NCBI GenBank assembly: GCA_015228875.1
Contig: JADGCS010000026.1
Location: forward strand, 1 to 44,468
Length of the DNA: 44,468 nt
Source of the DNA: Deltaproteobacteria bacterium
GTDB taxonomy: Bacteria; UBA10199; JADGCS01
Reading direction: 5' to 3'
In this document: positions 1-8,081 of the stretch, piece by piece
Position numbering within the stretch: position 1 is the stretch's first letter
How the letters are laid out: the number at the start of each line of letters is the position of its first letter
Made by a program: the position numbers and the translations under genes
The notes under the pieces: generated by a model
Seen by the model: only the letters and a program-made list of their open reading frames with translations
Told to the model about the DNA's origin: nothing
Databases searched by the model: none

Positions 1-114
1 CCTCGATTGAAGTTGGCATGCAGCATAAAAAACTGGGAACGTATTTCTATTCATCTGCGAGAAAGACCCAGAAAACGAATTTCTCAGTGGACGACGTATC
101 ATGACGGTTATTAA
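1..114 (+). CDS. IS4-family transposase, C-terminal fragment (cut by window edge)
   Basis: An open frame enters from the left edge and ends at TAA 112-114. The 37 visible residues end in a basic stretch, HLRERPRKRISQW, which resembles the arginine-rich tails of IS4-family transposases. Directly after the stop comes the same inverted-repeat end that precedes the IS4 transposase start at the right edge of the window, on the same strand. That match is the main reason to call this the 3' end of the same element. The catalytic domain is not in the window, so activity cannot be judged. Confidence 0.6.
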   Translation, partial: PRLKLACSIKNWERISIHLRERPRKRISQWTTYHDGY

Positions 115-160
115 GTTAGCGCTTATGCCCCCTAACCCCCTCCCATCAAGGGAGGGGGGG
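112..160 (+). repeat. IS4-type element end, terminal inverted repeat with internal hairpin
   Basis: The segment contains TTAGCGCTTATGCCCCC followed by a C-rich/G-rich hairpin (CCCCTCCC-atcaa-GGGAGGGG). The reverse complement of the same segment is at 43737-43786, just outside the start of the IS4 transposase. The two copies differ at only a few positions and face each other as left and right ends of one element. The hairpin probably insulates the element from flanking transcription; that role is inferred. Confidence 0.8.
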
Positions 161-178
161 ATTCTCAAATAAAAAAGC

Positions 179-1945
179 TCAGTTTATGACCGTGCGGTGT
201 ATAACACCGCCAAATGATGTATTAGCACCCACAAAGAGTTCATCTTTACCGTCTTGATCGACATCACCAGCAGTCATGGAGGCTATATTGATATTCAAAT
301 TTGGTCCAAAGATACGTTTGCCAAGGGTATCGTTATTGTCGCTTCGGTAGATTTGTGTACCAATAGAAGTGTGTACAGCCGTAAAAACTTCTTTAATGCC
401 GTCTCCATCGGTGTCACCTAAAACAATTGACGTAACCGTTGCCCCCGATCCAGCAGAAATGCGAACACGATCCCCATAAACAGAATTACCTGTTTCGTTT
501 TTGAAAATTCGTATTCCAGACTCTGTATTAAAACCAGCAAGAATTCCCTTGTTGCGTTCTTTAGACAGATATTTTACCAAATAGCCAAGCTCCATATTGT
601 TATTGCCGTTTACCCAGCGCCGACGAAGAAAGTAATACGCAATTTCAAAAATACCAGGCTTGAACTGACTCAAGAGATTCCACCTCGCTGGTGCCCACTG
701 GTACCTGTTTCCGCCGTCATGTGGGTTATCGATGTGGTCATTCAAATTATAATTCCCGTGGCCATCACAAATGGCAACATGATTAATAAAGGTGTTTCCA
801 AAAGTAACCATGTCATCGTGGCTGAAAACCAACCCCTGATTGTGAGCAATAGTGGCAAATTCGATGCTGAGAGCCGCATGAGAAGTGTCTTCTCTTTTAG
901 AACCTGACTTACTACTATAAGAACCTGAGTACTTATTCCAAAAAAAACTATTGTCGTTGGTGTTTTTATACAAATCACCTTTGAAACGCATTGCAATCTG
1001 TTGGGCCCGTTTACGGTATAGATTTCGTTCAGACTGACTGACCCCGTCAATTATATTGCTTAACCTGGCAAGCAAAGATCCCATGGCATGATTTTGATTG
1101 ATCGGCGGTTCATCTCCTGGTTCTTGGGTACCGGGCTTAAGATACGGACTCACATCAGTTCGGATCTGATAATACCCTTCTTGACCACCAGAGACCTCAA
1201 CATATTCATCATCGTGGGCGGCTACCGTGTCCTTAATCGCCTTAAGAATTTCGTCTCGTTTGATTCCATAAGTTGTTTTGCCTTGATATGAAACATCGTG
1301 CAATTCGGATTCATCAACGGTCTGCACAAATATGACCATGGGCATCAAAATCAGCGCAGAATGAACCACATACGGAACAGCAAATTTTTCATCGTCCTTG
1401 CAATCGTCCTGCTGACAATCCAAATTTAATTTATTGTATCTTGTTCCAATTCCCTCATTATAACGCGAATAACATTGTTTGGAGTTTGACAAATAAACTG
1501 AATACTTGAGAGATCGCCACGTGGGGAGCGTGACCGAAAGCCCCTTTTTATTGATATAACTGGTCACGCCTCTTATGTCGTCACGCTGTCTCATTATATT
1601 GTCGATGCGACGCATGGCCTCGCTTAAATAATCTAAACGAGAAGTATCTGCATGATACATATACAGGTAGCTCTGCACAACTTCAGCTTCCATCCAAGCT
1701 AGAGCCCCTTCGTCATTGCTGAATTCACTTTTGTCACGTATCCATCCATTTTCATGACGACAGCTAAACTTGTATTTGATCTCATCTAATTCACTCAATC
1801 CTGCAGAAGATGTGCAGGTATCTGGCGGGAGAGACGTCTCAGGGGTCAAGTTATGCGGCGGACATGCGTAAACCTCAAAGGTACAAAAAATATAAATTGA
1901 TATTACAAACAAGCCAACAAAGAGAAAGTTTAGAACTTTTTTCAT
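179..1945 (-). CDS. Secreted protein with C-terminal FG-GAP-like repeats, function unknown
   Basis: 588 aa if started at the ATG at 1945, whose product begins MKKVLNFLFVGLF. A hydrophobic signal segment runs to about residue 27 and is followed by a Cys (VYAC), so export is likely and a lipid anchor is possible, though the lipobox is poor. The middle 450 residues are rich in Trp and Tyr, as in many carbohydrate-active (alpha/alpha)-barrel enzymes, but I recognise no family. The C-terminus has two FG-GAP/VCBS-like Ca-binding repeats, GDTDGDGIKEVF near 510 and GDVDQDGKDELFVG near 560. Such repeats usually occur in longer arrays. The stop lies only about 20 bp from the IS4 end, so the gene may have lost its 3' end to that insertion. 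A start at 2002 is also open but would put 19 polar residues before the signal peptide. Confidence 0.75.
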   Translation of the reverse strand: MKKVLNFLFVGLFVISIYIFCTFEVYACPPHNLTPETSLPPDTCTSSAGLSELDEIKYKFSCRHENGWIRDKSEFSNDEGALAWMEAEVVQSYLYMYHADTSRLDYLSEAMRRIDNIMRQRDDIRGVTSYINKKGLSVTLPTWRSLKYSVYLSNSKQCYSRYNEGIGTRYNKLNLDCQQDDCKDDEKFAVPYVVHSALILMPMVIFVQTVDESELHDVSYQGKTTYGIKRDEILKAIKDTVAAHDDEYVEVSGGQEGYYQIRTDVSPYLKPGTQEPGDEPPINQNHAMGSLLARLSNIIDGVSQSERNLYRKRAQQIAMRFKGDLYKNTNDNSFFWNKYSGSYSSKSGSKREDTSHAALSIEFATIAHNQGLVFSHDDMVTFGNTFINHVAICDGHGNYNLNDHIDNPHDGGNRYQWAPARWNLLSQFKPGIFEIAYYFLRRRWVNGNNNMELGYLVKYLSKERNKGILAGFNTESGIRIFKNETGNSVYGDRVRISAGSGATVTSIVLGDTDGDGIKEVFTAVHTSIGTQIYRSDNNDTLGKRIFGPNLNINIASMTAGDVDQDGKDELFVGANTSFGGVIHRTVIN

Positions 1946-2349
1946 TTCGACCCCAATGATTATTGTTAATTTAAAGCACTTTTTATGCCAAAGATTAAAC
2001 AAATATTACTCTTTTAATTCCTTATAGTTAACCATTGTTGGTGAAATACACATAGGGTAAAAAGGGGTGTTATTGCCCCGGTATTATCCGACCGGCTGGC
2101 CTGATTACCTCATGCTACGAAAGATATCATTCAGAAAGACAATGTGCATGCCTAGCAGGAGTTTACTAGATTTTCTTTCTCTTTCTGTTAAAATTAAAAT
2201 AACTGTCTTTGGTGATTTTACGTCTAAGTCCAGAGGACGATGACGAGTAGGCGCGCTAGCATATCAAAGTTACTGGTCTCGCAAGGCTATATGCTTTGGG
2301 TTTTTCAGCGGAATCAATAATAAAGGTTTTTCCCCTTTTTTCCTTTTTT
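1946..2349. other. Intergenic region, no gene seen
   Basis: About 400 bp between two minus-strand genes. I find no ORF with a credible start, no RNA gene and no clear terminator. The distal part is pyrimidine-rich (CCCCTTTTTTCC near 2330). The promoter of the downstream minus-strand gene is presumably here but I cannot point to it. Confidence 0.5.
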
Positions 2350-2946
2350 TCAAAAGCAGGCCGCGATTCGCGTACAGGTGAGGATGGCATTTTCGAGTAG
2401 CGTCGGGTCTCTGATCATGCGAACCCTGCTCCATAACACCGCGTTGTTGATGATGTGCACTGGCAAATCTGTGTTATTAAGGGCGACCCGGGCCGTTACT
2501 GGCAGCAAATCGTTGAGATTGACATCGGCCGGGGCAAAGACCTCATAGTGACTGTCAAAATCCGGCTTGCCTGTGGTGTGCCGCGGCCATTCAGTTTTAC
2601 CGCCGTAGCGCTGGCGACGTGAAATCACCTGAATCGGAATTGCGGACGGGATTTTTGCGCTGACACGGGAATAGGTGCGGGGGCGCACTTTGCCCGAACC
2701 AAAACCCGGTCCGCTATTTGACATCACAAACACATTGGCAACCACATCCACCCCGTCAATCCGGCCGGTGAGTGTTGGGAATACTTTTTTTGTGAAATTG
2801 AGACCAAGCTTCTGTGCCGTCGTCATCCAGGTGGCCTCTGCACGACGGTTGGACCTGGAACTAAAAAGAATAATCAGGGTCAGGATCAGCAATCCGCCGA
2901 GAGCGCAGCCAAGACCAATGATCAGACCCATGGGCAGTTGAGACAT
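2350..2946 (-). CDS. Membrane-anchored protein of unknown function
   Basis: 198 aa from the ATG at 2946, chosen because AGAGGGA lies just upstream on the minus strand. The longer form from 3009 adds a polar leader. Residues 5-27 form one strong transmembrane helix (MGLIIGLGCALGGLLILTLI). A basic patch (SRSNRR) follows, which predicts an N-out, cytoplasmic-C topology by the positive-inside rule. The soluble part is a mixed alpha/beta domain of about 165 residues with no motif I recognise. It stands alone on the minus strand between unrelated genes. Confidence 0.7.
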   Translation of the reverse strand: MSQLPMGLIIGLGCALGGLLILTLIILFSSRSNRRAEATWMTTAQKLGLNFTKKVFPTLTGRIDGVDVVANVFVMSNSGPGFGSGKVRPRTYSRVSAKIPSAIPIQVISRRQRYGGKTEWPRHTTGKPDFDSHYEVFAPADVNLNDLLPVTARVALNNTDLPVHIINNAVLWSRVRMIRDPTLLENAILTCTRIAACF

Positions 2947-3238
2947 GTAGATCCCTCTCTCACGGAACTTTAGCAGTTGGTGACCGCGAAGCGCAACAAT
3001 ATGTTTCAATGTTTTGGGTTGTCAATATGGGATTCGGCTCAATTCCTGATTTGTCCCTCTATGGTTGTTTAGCATTTCATTGGCACATTCAGATGTCATA
3101 ACCATAAGTAACTTCTAAATTTTGCTGAGCACTTTCATGCACAGTAAAAGTTGAATCACTATATTGATTGGAAGAGAGGACCATTCGACGGGGTTTTTTG
3201 TTTGAAATTCTGACCGTCTTGTGCACAGGCTGTGCGTT

Positions 3239-3631
3239 ATGCAATATCAATTTTTAAGAATTTTTTTTCTGATGTTCTTTTTTTTGATGACAGCGTCTGT
3301 GTTCTCAGAAGTTCCTGTTGTCAAAGAAACAGTGACCATTCAGAATGACTCACAACAGGTTATCAATGGGGTGCGCATTGTCTCAAAGTTTAATGAAAGT
3401 GAGGATTCAATCCATCAAAAGGCCATGATTGAACCGGGCAAAAGTAAGACCTACGAATTGAACGTCTGGCAGGGCGGCGAGTTCACGGTGAGGGTACAGT
3501 ACCGCTACAAGGGGGCTGATCAAATGAGCCGTCCCTTTACCGTGACCCTCGACACTGGCAAACCCATCACACCCGTGACTCTCAAATTTGGAGGTAGGGA
3601 GCGGGAGGAGTCGGAGTCTGTAGTGTGGTAG
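3239..3631 (+). CDS. Small secreted or periplasmic beta-rich protein, unknown
   Basis: 130 aa from the ATG at 3239; a GTG at 3221 is also in frame and neither has a good Shine-Dalgarno. The N-terminus is a textbook signal peptide (hydrophobic core FFLMFFFLMTASVFS, cleavage near residue 24). The mature part of about 105 residues alternates beta-strand-like segments (VTIQNDSQQVINGVRIV, FTVRVQYRYKG), consistent with a small immunoglobulin-like or carbohydrate-binding fold. That is an impression, not a family match. It heads a run of three plus-strand envelope genes, with a 180-bp gap to the next. Confidence 0.7.
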   Translation: MQYQFLRIFFLMFFFLMTASVFSEVPVVKETVTIQNDSQQVINGVRIVSKFNESEDSIHQKAMIEPGKSKTYELNVWQGGEFTVRVQYRYKGADQMSRPFTVTLDTGKPITPVTLKFGGREREESESVVW

Positions 3632-3813
3632 ATTCTTCCATCCGAACTTCTTGTTAAAATGAGGAGATAATTTCTGGACCGGTCTGCAAGCCCAGGGAGG
3701 CAACAAGCTCCCGTGGGTGAGCGAGTTTTTGGATTCGGTGAGGATAAAATAATATAATATAATTTTAGAAGGATAGAAGAAATCATTTGATCAATAATGA
3801 ACCAGGAGGTTTT

Positions 3814-4626
3814 GTGTTAAAAAAAGGGATAATTTTTTTTGTTGTTTTGTGTGTTGCGGGTGCGGCGGGTTATTTTATTTATACCCAAAACATTTTTTCT
3901 GGTGAGAAAACAAAAAAAATCAAAGAAACAGAAACAATAAAAGCGGGATACAAAAACACCGATGATTCTGACGAAGAGTTTGAGGGGTTTCTGGACTTGT
4001 TGCGAGAGCTTCCAAAAAACGAATCCGAAATAGACGAACAAACAACGGTCTTTTACAACGAAAAGGCTCTGAATGAACTCAAAGACTGGCTTGATGACGA
4101 CGAGGCCATTGTTATGGGGCATTTTAAAAAAATCCTCGAGATCAATTCAGCCTTGGACCTTGAAGAAGACTCCCCAAAGACCTACAGCAAAGAACAAAAC
4201 GCGGCCCTGTTTGCGCTGACAAAGCTTCCGCTAGAGGTGACGGCGTCACTCATCAAAGAAGAAATTGAACGCGAACTGCCCGAAGCAGACCCAAACGAAG
4301 AAACAGAAGTCCACATAGGTTCTGCCTACACCAGAAAAATTATAGGGATAGAGGCCTTGGCACAATTTGATGCCGACTACGTCTTAGGCCTTATTGAAGA
4401 CGCCCAAACAAATGAGGCTGTCAGGATGTTTGCCGTTAGGGCGCACATGCAAACGGCCACTAATCCCGATGAGGCCGCCAGATATGTTGCTGAATATCTT
4501 GACAACGAAGATGACCTGGCGTTTGTGCGTTCATTCAAAAAGAAACTCAAGGCAGGCAAAGAGAAAGAAGCGGCCATGTCAAAGGGTAATGCAAAAACAA
4601 CAGGCAAGCCAAGGAGGGTTAAATGA
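3814..4626 (+). CDS. Single-pass membrane protein with acidic helical domain, unknown
   Basis: 270 aa. I chose GTG 3814 because a consensus AGGAGG lies 5-6 nt upstream, whereas the longer frame opening at 3787 has no ribosome site. Residues 4-22 form a transmembrane helix (GIIFFVVLCVAGAAGYFIY) followed by a Lys-rich linker. The rest is strongly acidic and helical. The stretch about 110-250 resembles HEAT-like helical pairs (ALTKLPLEVTASLI, IIGIEALAQFDADYVLGLI, MFAVRAHMQTATNPDEAARY), but no named family is evident. It ends in a basic tail. The stop overlaps the next start (ATGA at 4623), so the two are translationally coupled. Confidence 0.75.
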   Translation: MLKKGIIFFVVLCVAGAAGYFIYTQNIFSGEKTKKIKETETIKAGYKNTDDSDEEFEGFLDLLRELPKNESEIDEQTTVFYNEKALNELKDWLDDDEAIVMGHFKKILEINSALDLEEDSPKTYSKEQNAALFALTKLPLEVTASLIKEEIERELPEADPNEETEVHIGSAYTRKIIGIEALAQFDADYVLGLIEDAQTNEAVRMFAVRAHMQTATNPDEAARYVAEYLDNEDDLAFVRSFKKKLKAGKEKEAAMSKGNAKTTGKPRRVK

Positions 4627-5315
4627 AGAAAGCCGTGTTTTATTTGATGCTTCTGATTTCAACGTTAATTTATGGCCGCATTGCCTGGTCGGCGACCATG
4701 GTGAGGCCCACCTTGCATGAATATACGCTCAATGGGTGGGGCATAAACTGGGATCATTTGGCACAAGAAATCAGCAATGACTGGTGGTGGAATCTTGGCG
4801 CGCCGTATTGGAATTGTGATGAAACAGAAAATTCTTTTGTGAAAAGCTGGACACTTAAAGAAAAGAACAGTGCAGATTTTAGGCAAAGCACCGTGACTTG
4901 TGCTGAGTTGCTGTTAAACGGCTACCCCGGCGACACCTACACACGGCAACACTTTTCTTACACAGGCACCGGTCGAACCGGTACAACGACAGTGCCCGAC
5001 GGTTATTTGCCGGTGGGTCTCGTTGTGCATTATAAAATGGGATACAGTGATGTCGTTGAATTAAAATTGATCAATGTACAACTCATCTATGACAGACCCT
5101 TAAACATCTACGAAAAACGGCCCGAGTCAAAAGAGGCCAACGCTGTTTTTGATGATCGCTTTCTCTTTAAGAAAACACTGTTGTGTGACGAGGGGCATGT
5201 GATGTACGGGATAGAGCCGGGGTTTTATAAAGATGGCCCAAGTGATGATGAAAGGGCAGAAATAACAGGCATCCTAATTAAATGCAAAACCCTGCACAGC
5301 AGACAAAAAAATTAA
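4623..5315 (+). CDS. Secreted Trp/Cys-containing protein, unknown
   Basis: 230 aa. It starts in a 4-nt ATGA overlap with the preceding membrane protein, so the pair is co-translated and probably works together. The signal peptide is clear (MKKAVFYLMLLISTLIYG, cleavage after about residue 24, WSA). The mature chain has a Trp cluster (ISNDWWWNLGAPYWNC) and several Cys (65, 91, 188, 215 approximately) that could form disulfides after export. I recognise no domain. A partner role with the membrane protein upstream is inferred from coupling only. Confidence 0.75.
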   Translation: MKKAVFYLMLLISTLIYGRIAWSATMVRPTLHEYTLNGWGINWDHLAQEISNDWWWNLGAPYWNCDETENSFVKSWTLKEKNSADFRQSTVTCAELLLNGYPGDTYTRQHFSYTGTGRTGTTTVPDGYLPVGLVVHYKMGYSDVVELKLINVQLIYDRPLNIYEKRPESKEANAVFDDRFLFKKTLLCDEGHVMYGIEPGFYKDGPSDDERAEITGILIKCKTLHSRQKN

Positions 5316-5364
5316 TCATTCTCTCTTCCTGCTCTCCGTGCCCTTTTCCCTTTTCGATGCAGTA

Positions 5365-5409
5365 TATCACAACCTGCTATCACAACCTGCCACTGCTATC
5401 ACAACCTGC
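5365..5409 (+). repeat. Three 13-bp direct repeats
   Basis: TATCACAACCTGC occurs at 5365-5377, 5378-5390 and 5397-5409, the last after a 6-bp spacer (CACTGC). All three are identical. The last copy runs directly into the palindrome at 5408-5440. The cluster lies about 85-130 bp upstream of the AAA ATPase gene. It could be a protein-binding iteron set or the scar of a mobile element; the sequence alone does not decide. Confidence 0.85.
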
Positions 5410-5440
5410 CACCATACTTTTGGACCAAAAGTATGGTGGC
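5408..5440 (+). repeat. Perfect 16-bp inverted repeat with 1-nt centre
   Basis: GCCACCATACTTTTGG, then A, then the exact reverse complement. No T-run follows, so it is not a normal intrinsic terminator. A stem with so small a loop would more likely form as a cruciform or act as a dimer-protein site. It is adjacent to the 13-bp direct repeats. Confidence 0.9.
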
Positions 5441-5470
5441 ACTTACCGAGCATTAAAAAGTACTTGCACT

Positions 5471-5512
5471 AAACGTTGTAAACGTTTAACATATGAACGG
5501 TATGAACGTTCA
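5471..5512 (+). promoter_or_regulatory. AACGTT palindrome cluster over the ATPase start
   Basis: AAACGTTGTAAACGTTT (5471-5487) carries two AACGTT cores, and TGAACGTTCA (5503-5512, perfect 10-bp palindrome) overlaps the first codons of the ATPase gene. Three related palindromic cores within 42 bp around the start codon suggest an operator, perhaps autoregulatory. This is inference from spacing and symmetry. Confidence 0.4.
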
Positions 5513-6827
5513 TGAAACAAACAAATGCCTTCTTGATGCACGTTATGACGAACCAGGGCTCTTTCCGCATCTTGAGCAACTGGCAGAACTTCCCATAGCT
5601 TTTAAGATGGATTTTGGTCTGGAGAAGCTTCCGCAGGAGCCGGGATTAATCCTGATTCGCGGAGGGAGACAGCTTGGTAAAAGTACATGGCTCGAAAAAG
5701 CCATGCGTGAAACAGCCCTGGAACATGGTCCGGGATCTGTTTATTATCTCAACGGCGATGAGATCGGGGATCAAGAGGAATTGTCTGAGTTGATTGGGGA
5801 TTTGTCTGGACTGTTTAATAAAAAAGCCGCTCAACGGGTTCTCTTTATTGACGAAATAACGGCTGTAAAAAATTGGGAAAAGGCCCTGAAGAAATTGGCA
5901 GATCAGGGTATTGTTCGAGACATGTTAATTGTCACAACGGGGTCAAAGACAATCGATTTGCGGAGAGGGACAGAACGACTTCCTGGCCGAAAGGGAAAAC
6001 TGGATCGTTCAAATTATCGCTTTACGCCTGTTTCATTTTCTGAATTCAAGACAAAAACACAGAACTATTTCTCAAAGGATAAAACCCTTTGGGCCTATAT
6101 TCTAACTGGAGGTTCACCTGTTGCCATCAACGGTTTGGTGTCGTCTGGCAGGATACCAGAGTACGTCGTTGAGCTGACGAGAGATTGGGTTTTTGGCGAG
6201 GTAGCGCTCCAGGGACGCTCCATTGAGTCTATGAAATGGGTGCTTCGTGCCCTTGCAGAAAACGGTGGAATGCCGCTGAGTTTGCATAAGTTGGCAGAGG
6301 TTTCTGGATTGGCCAATAATACTGTGGCTCAGGGATATGTTGATCTACTCAAGGACCTGGGCTGTCTGAGCTCAACCATGCGACTTGAATCCAACAAACT
6401 CAAGCCACTTGCACGCAAGGCCTCCAAGTATCATTTTACATACCTGCTCGTGCCGATAACCTTTTCGTCGCAGAGGGTGAGAACCCTAGAAGACTTCATA
6501 GCGATTCCTGATCATGAAAAGGGGAGATGGATTGAATGGGTGATTGCACAAGAGCTATGGCGGCGTTCGGCCATTGCGGGCGAAGATTCTCCCGAACAGC
6601 AGTATTTTTGGAAAAGTGATGAGCATGAGGTGGATTTTATTTTCAAGGACCGTTTTTTTGAGTCCAAGCTCGGGGACACAGAAATCTCAAGGTTTATGTG
6701 GTTTCCAAAGGTATTCAAAAATCAAACCCTCGAGGTTGTTTGTGCAACAAAGAAGTCACAAAAAACCACTGCAGGCTTTTGTAAAATTCTGAGCCTTGAA
6801 GAATTCTTGTTGGAAAAAGGGGGCTGA
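5493..6827 (+). CDS. AAA-type ATP-binding protein with DUF4143 domain
   Basis: 444 aa, the usual size for the AAA_14 plus DUF4143 family. The N-terminal ATPase has a Walker A (GGRQLGKST, residues 57-65) and Walker B (RVLFIDEI, Asp120-Glu121). TTGS near residue 153 fits sensor 1. The middle (about 260-290) looks like a winged helix (MPLSLHKLAEVSGLANNTV). The C-terminal DUF4143 part ends with EVDFIF...FESKLG, the D-x9-ExK pattern of PD-(D/E)xK nuclease-like folds. These proteins are common accessory genes of unknown cellular role. ATG 5493 and ATG 5502 are both in frame. The repeats just upstream and the IS91-like remnant just downstream mark it as recently acquired cargo. Confidence 0.9.
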   Translation: MNGMNVHETNKCLLDARYDEPGLFPHLEQLAELPIAFKMDFGLEKLPQEPGLILIRGGRQLGKSTWLEKAMRETALEHGPGSVYYLNGDEIGDQEELSELIGDLSGLFNKKAAQRVLFIDEITAVKNWEKALKKLADQGIVRDMLIVTTGSKTIDLRRGTERLPGRKGKLDRSNYRFTPVSFSEFKTKTQNYFSKDKTLWAYILTGGSPVAINGLVSSGRIPEYVVELTRDWVFGEVALQGRSIESMKWVLRALAENGGMPLSLHKLAEVSGLANNTVAQGYVDLLKDLGCLSSTMRLESNKLKPLARKASKYHFTYLLVPITFSSQRVRTLEDFIAIPDHEKGRWIEWVIAQELWRRSAIAGEDSPEQQYFWKSDEHEVDFIFKDRFFESKLGDTEISRFMWFPKVFKNQTLEVVCATKKSQKTTAGFCKILSLEEFLLEKGG

Positions 6828-6866
6828 ACCATGCACGATACCCCACTCTGAAAATTTCAAGACGGA

Positions 6867-7172
6867 GTGGAGTATTCGTTTCGAGCACCTGTGACTTTGA
6901 GCAGTCTTAAGTATGACAAGGCTGCAAAGCTGATTTATTACAAAACCAAGAAGAACAAAGAGCTTGTTTTTAAGGCCAATGATTTTATTGCCAGTGTGGT
7001 GCAGCACATTTCCTTCGACTTTGCTCAGGACTGCAGCCGGACAGATACCAGAACATGCGGAGACCTGTACTGAGCTTGTCGAAGTATATGCGGGGTTTTA
7101 CGCCGCCAATGTGAGGTTGAGGATTCAAAGGGCAGGGGTAGGGGGCAACGGTGATGATAAACAACAGAACTG
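6867..7172 (+). pseudogene. IS91-like transposase remnant (C-terminal part, interrupted)
   Basis: The reading VEYSFRAPVTLSSL...FKANDFIASVVQHI matches the typical IS91/ISSod-type transposase segment before the C-terminal HIP...RYYGFYA motif. After HI the frame breaks at a 76-bp palindromic insert. A residual GFYAANVRLRI resumes in another frame after the insert and ends by 7172. The N-terminal and catalytic Tyr regions are absent. It is therefore a decayed fragment, recognised by motif resemblance only. About 85 bp between 7173 and 7261 hold nothing I recognise. Confidence 0.6.
7011..7086. repeat. 76-bp palindromic repeat inserted in the IS91-like remnant
   Basis: Left end TCCTTCGACTTTGCTCAGGA (7011-7030) and right end TACTGAGCTTGTCGAAGTA (7068-7086) are imperfect inverted repeats of the widespread CTTCGAC-GCTCAGG type. 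The insert separates two halves of the transposase remnant that lie in different frames. It is a small non-autonomous palindromic element of the kind found dispersed in many bacterial genomes. Confidence 0.7.
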
Positions 7173-7261
7173 AAGATCCTAAATTCCGCCTTTCAGATCC
7201 AGATGAGGTCCTTGCCTATATTGATTCAATAACCCCTACGTTATGACCCGCCCCCTTTAAA

Positions 7262-7924
7262 TTATCCCAGCTTTTTAAACCTCAAAAAAAAGAAATTTCT
7301 GCCCAGTTCATTCCATTTTTTTTGAAAAAAAGTGTGGGGGATGTCGGCAAGCTCCGGGAGGATCTGTCCTTCGCCAAAGACGTTGGCCATTTGGGGAAAC
7401 TGTTTAAAGTTATCGAGGACCCAGAATGCGTAGTCCCTCACGTCTGTGCCCAGTGTGAATTCTCCACCGGTGCCCAACTTTTGGCAGACGAGTTTGATAA
7501 AATCTGTCTGCAGCAGCCTCAAGTGACGGTGCCTGTTTTTGGGCCAGGGGTCGGGAAAGAGAACAAAACATTTTTCGATGGTGTTGTCTGAAATGTTTTT
7601 ATGAAAGGGGATGCGGGCATCACCGTGAAGGAGTGTGATGTTTTTGAGCCCCTTTTTGATGATACGGGCCTTGATTTTGTAAAATCGCTGCGCGTCGATT
7701 TCGATACCCAGTATTTTTTTTTGAGGAAACTGTTCTGCAATAAAAAAAAGAAAATCACCGGTCCCGGGGCCAATCTCGATGATGTCGTTGCGGTCAACCT
7801 GCCCTGTTTCGGGGAAAACGGTCGTTTGTTTGTTAAGGATGCGCTCAAGCGGCAGTTGTTTTGGCGATTCTTCGGCGCGCGCGAGCTTGCGTCTGTAGAG
7901 TTCTTCGAGGCGGGATGGTTTCAT
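7262..7924 (-). CDS. trmB: tRNA (guanine-N7-)-methyltransferase TrmB
   Basis: 220 aa, a usual TrmB length. It methylates N7 of G46 in the tRNA variable loop with S-adenosylmethionine in the cytoplasm. Visible motifs are the Rossmann SAM-binding loop IEIGPGTGDFLFFIAEQF near residues 50-67, the acidic strand end ILGIEID, and the family signature FPDPWPKNRHRHLR near 126-139, which binds the tRNA and closes the active site. No Shine-Dalgarno precedes the ATG at 7924: the 5' flank is the hairpin of the dispersed element at 7927-8005, only 2 nt from the start codon. It is divergent from xerD. Confidence 0.95.
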   Translation of the reverse strand: MKPSRLEELYRRKLARAEESPKQLPLERILNKQTTVFPETGQVDRNDIIEIGPGTGDFLFFIAEQFPQKKILGIEIDAQRFYKIKARIIKKGLKNITLLHGDARIPFHKNISDNTIEKCFVLFPDPWPKNRHRHLRLLQTDFIKLVCQKLGTGGEFTLGTDVRDYAFWVLDNFKQFPQMANVFGEGQILPELADIPHTFFQKKWNELGRNFFFLRFKKLG

Positions 7925-7926
7925 GA

Positions 7927-8005
7927 CAAGTGACTCACTTGACTTTGACGCGGTTGAATTCCTCCGTATTGCGAGAAATACATCCGCGCCCCGTCAACTT
8001 TGAAA
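7927..8005 (-). repeat. Dispersed ~80-bp hairpin element, copy A
   Basis: Read on the minus strand this is the same sequence as 12818-12903 and 18829-18911. It has a TTTCAAAGT start, a CGCGG segment, GGAGGAATTCAACCGCGTC and a terminal hairpin CAAGTGAGTCACTTG. This copy lacks the T-run after the hairpin and instead abuts the trmB start codon. It fills the trmB-xerD divergent region. See the findings for the comparison of the three copies. Confidence 0.9.
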
Positions 8006-8081
8006 GTCCTGTTCATAAGTATAGTTTTGTGGCGGTGGATTTAGCAATTGAATTTTGCCACGGGACTGTTATCATGCCGGT

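Noticed and set aside
5365-5440. CRISPR array
   Set aside because: Only three 13-bp units are present, adjacent or with a 6-bp spacer. There are no regular spacers and no cas genes.
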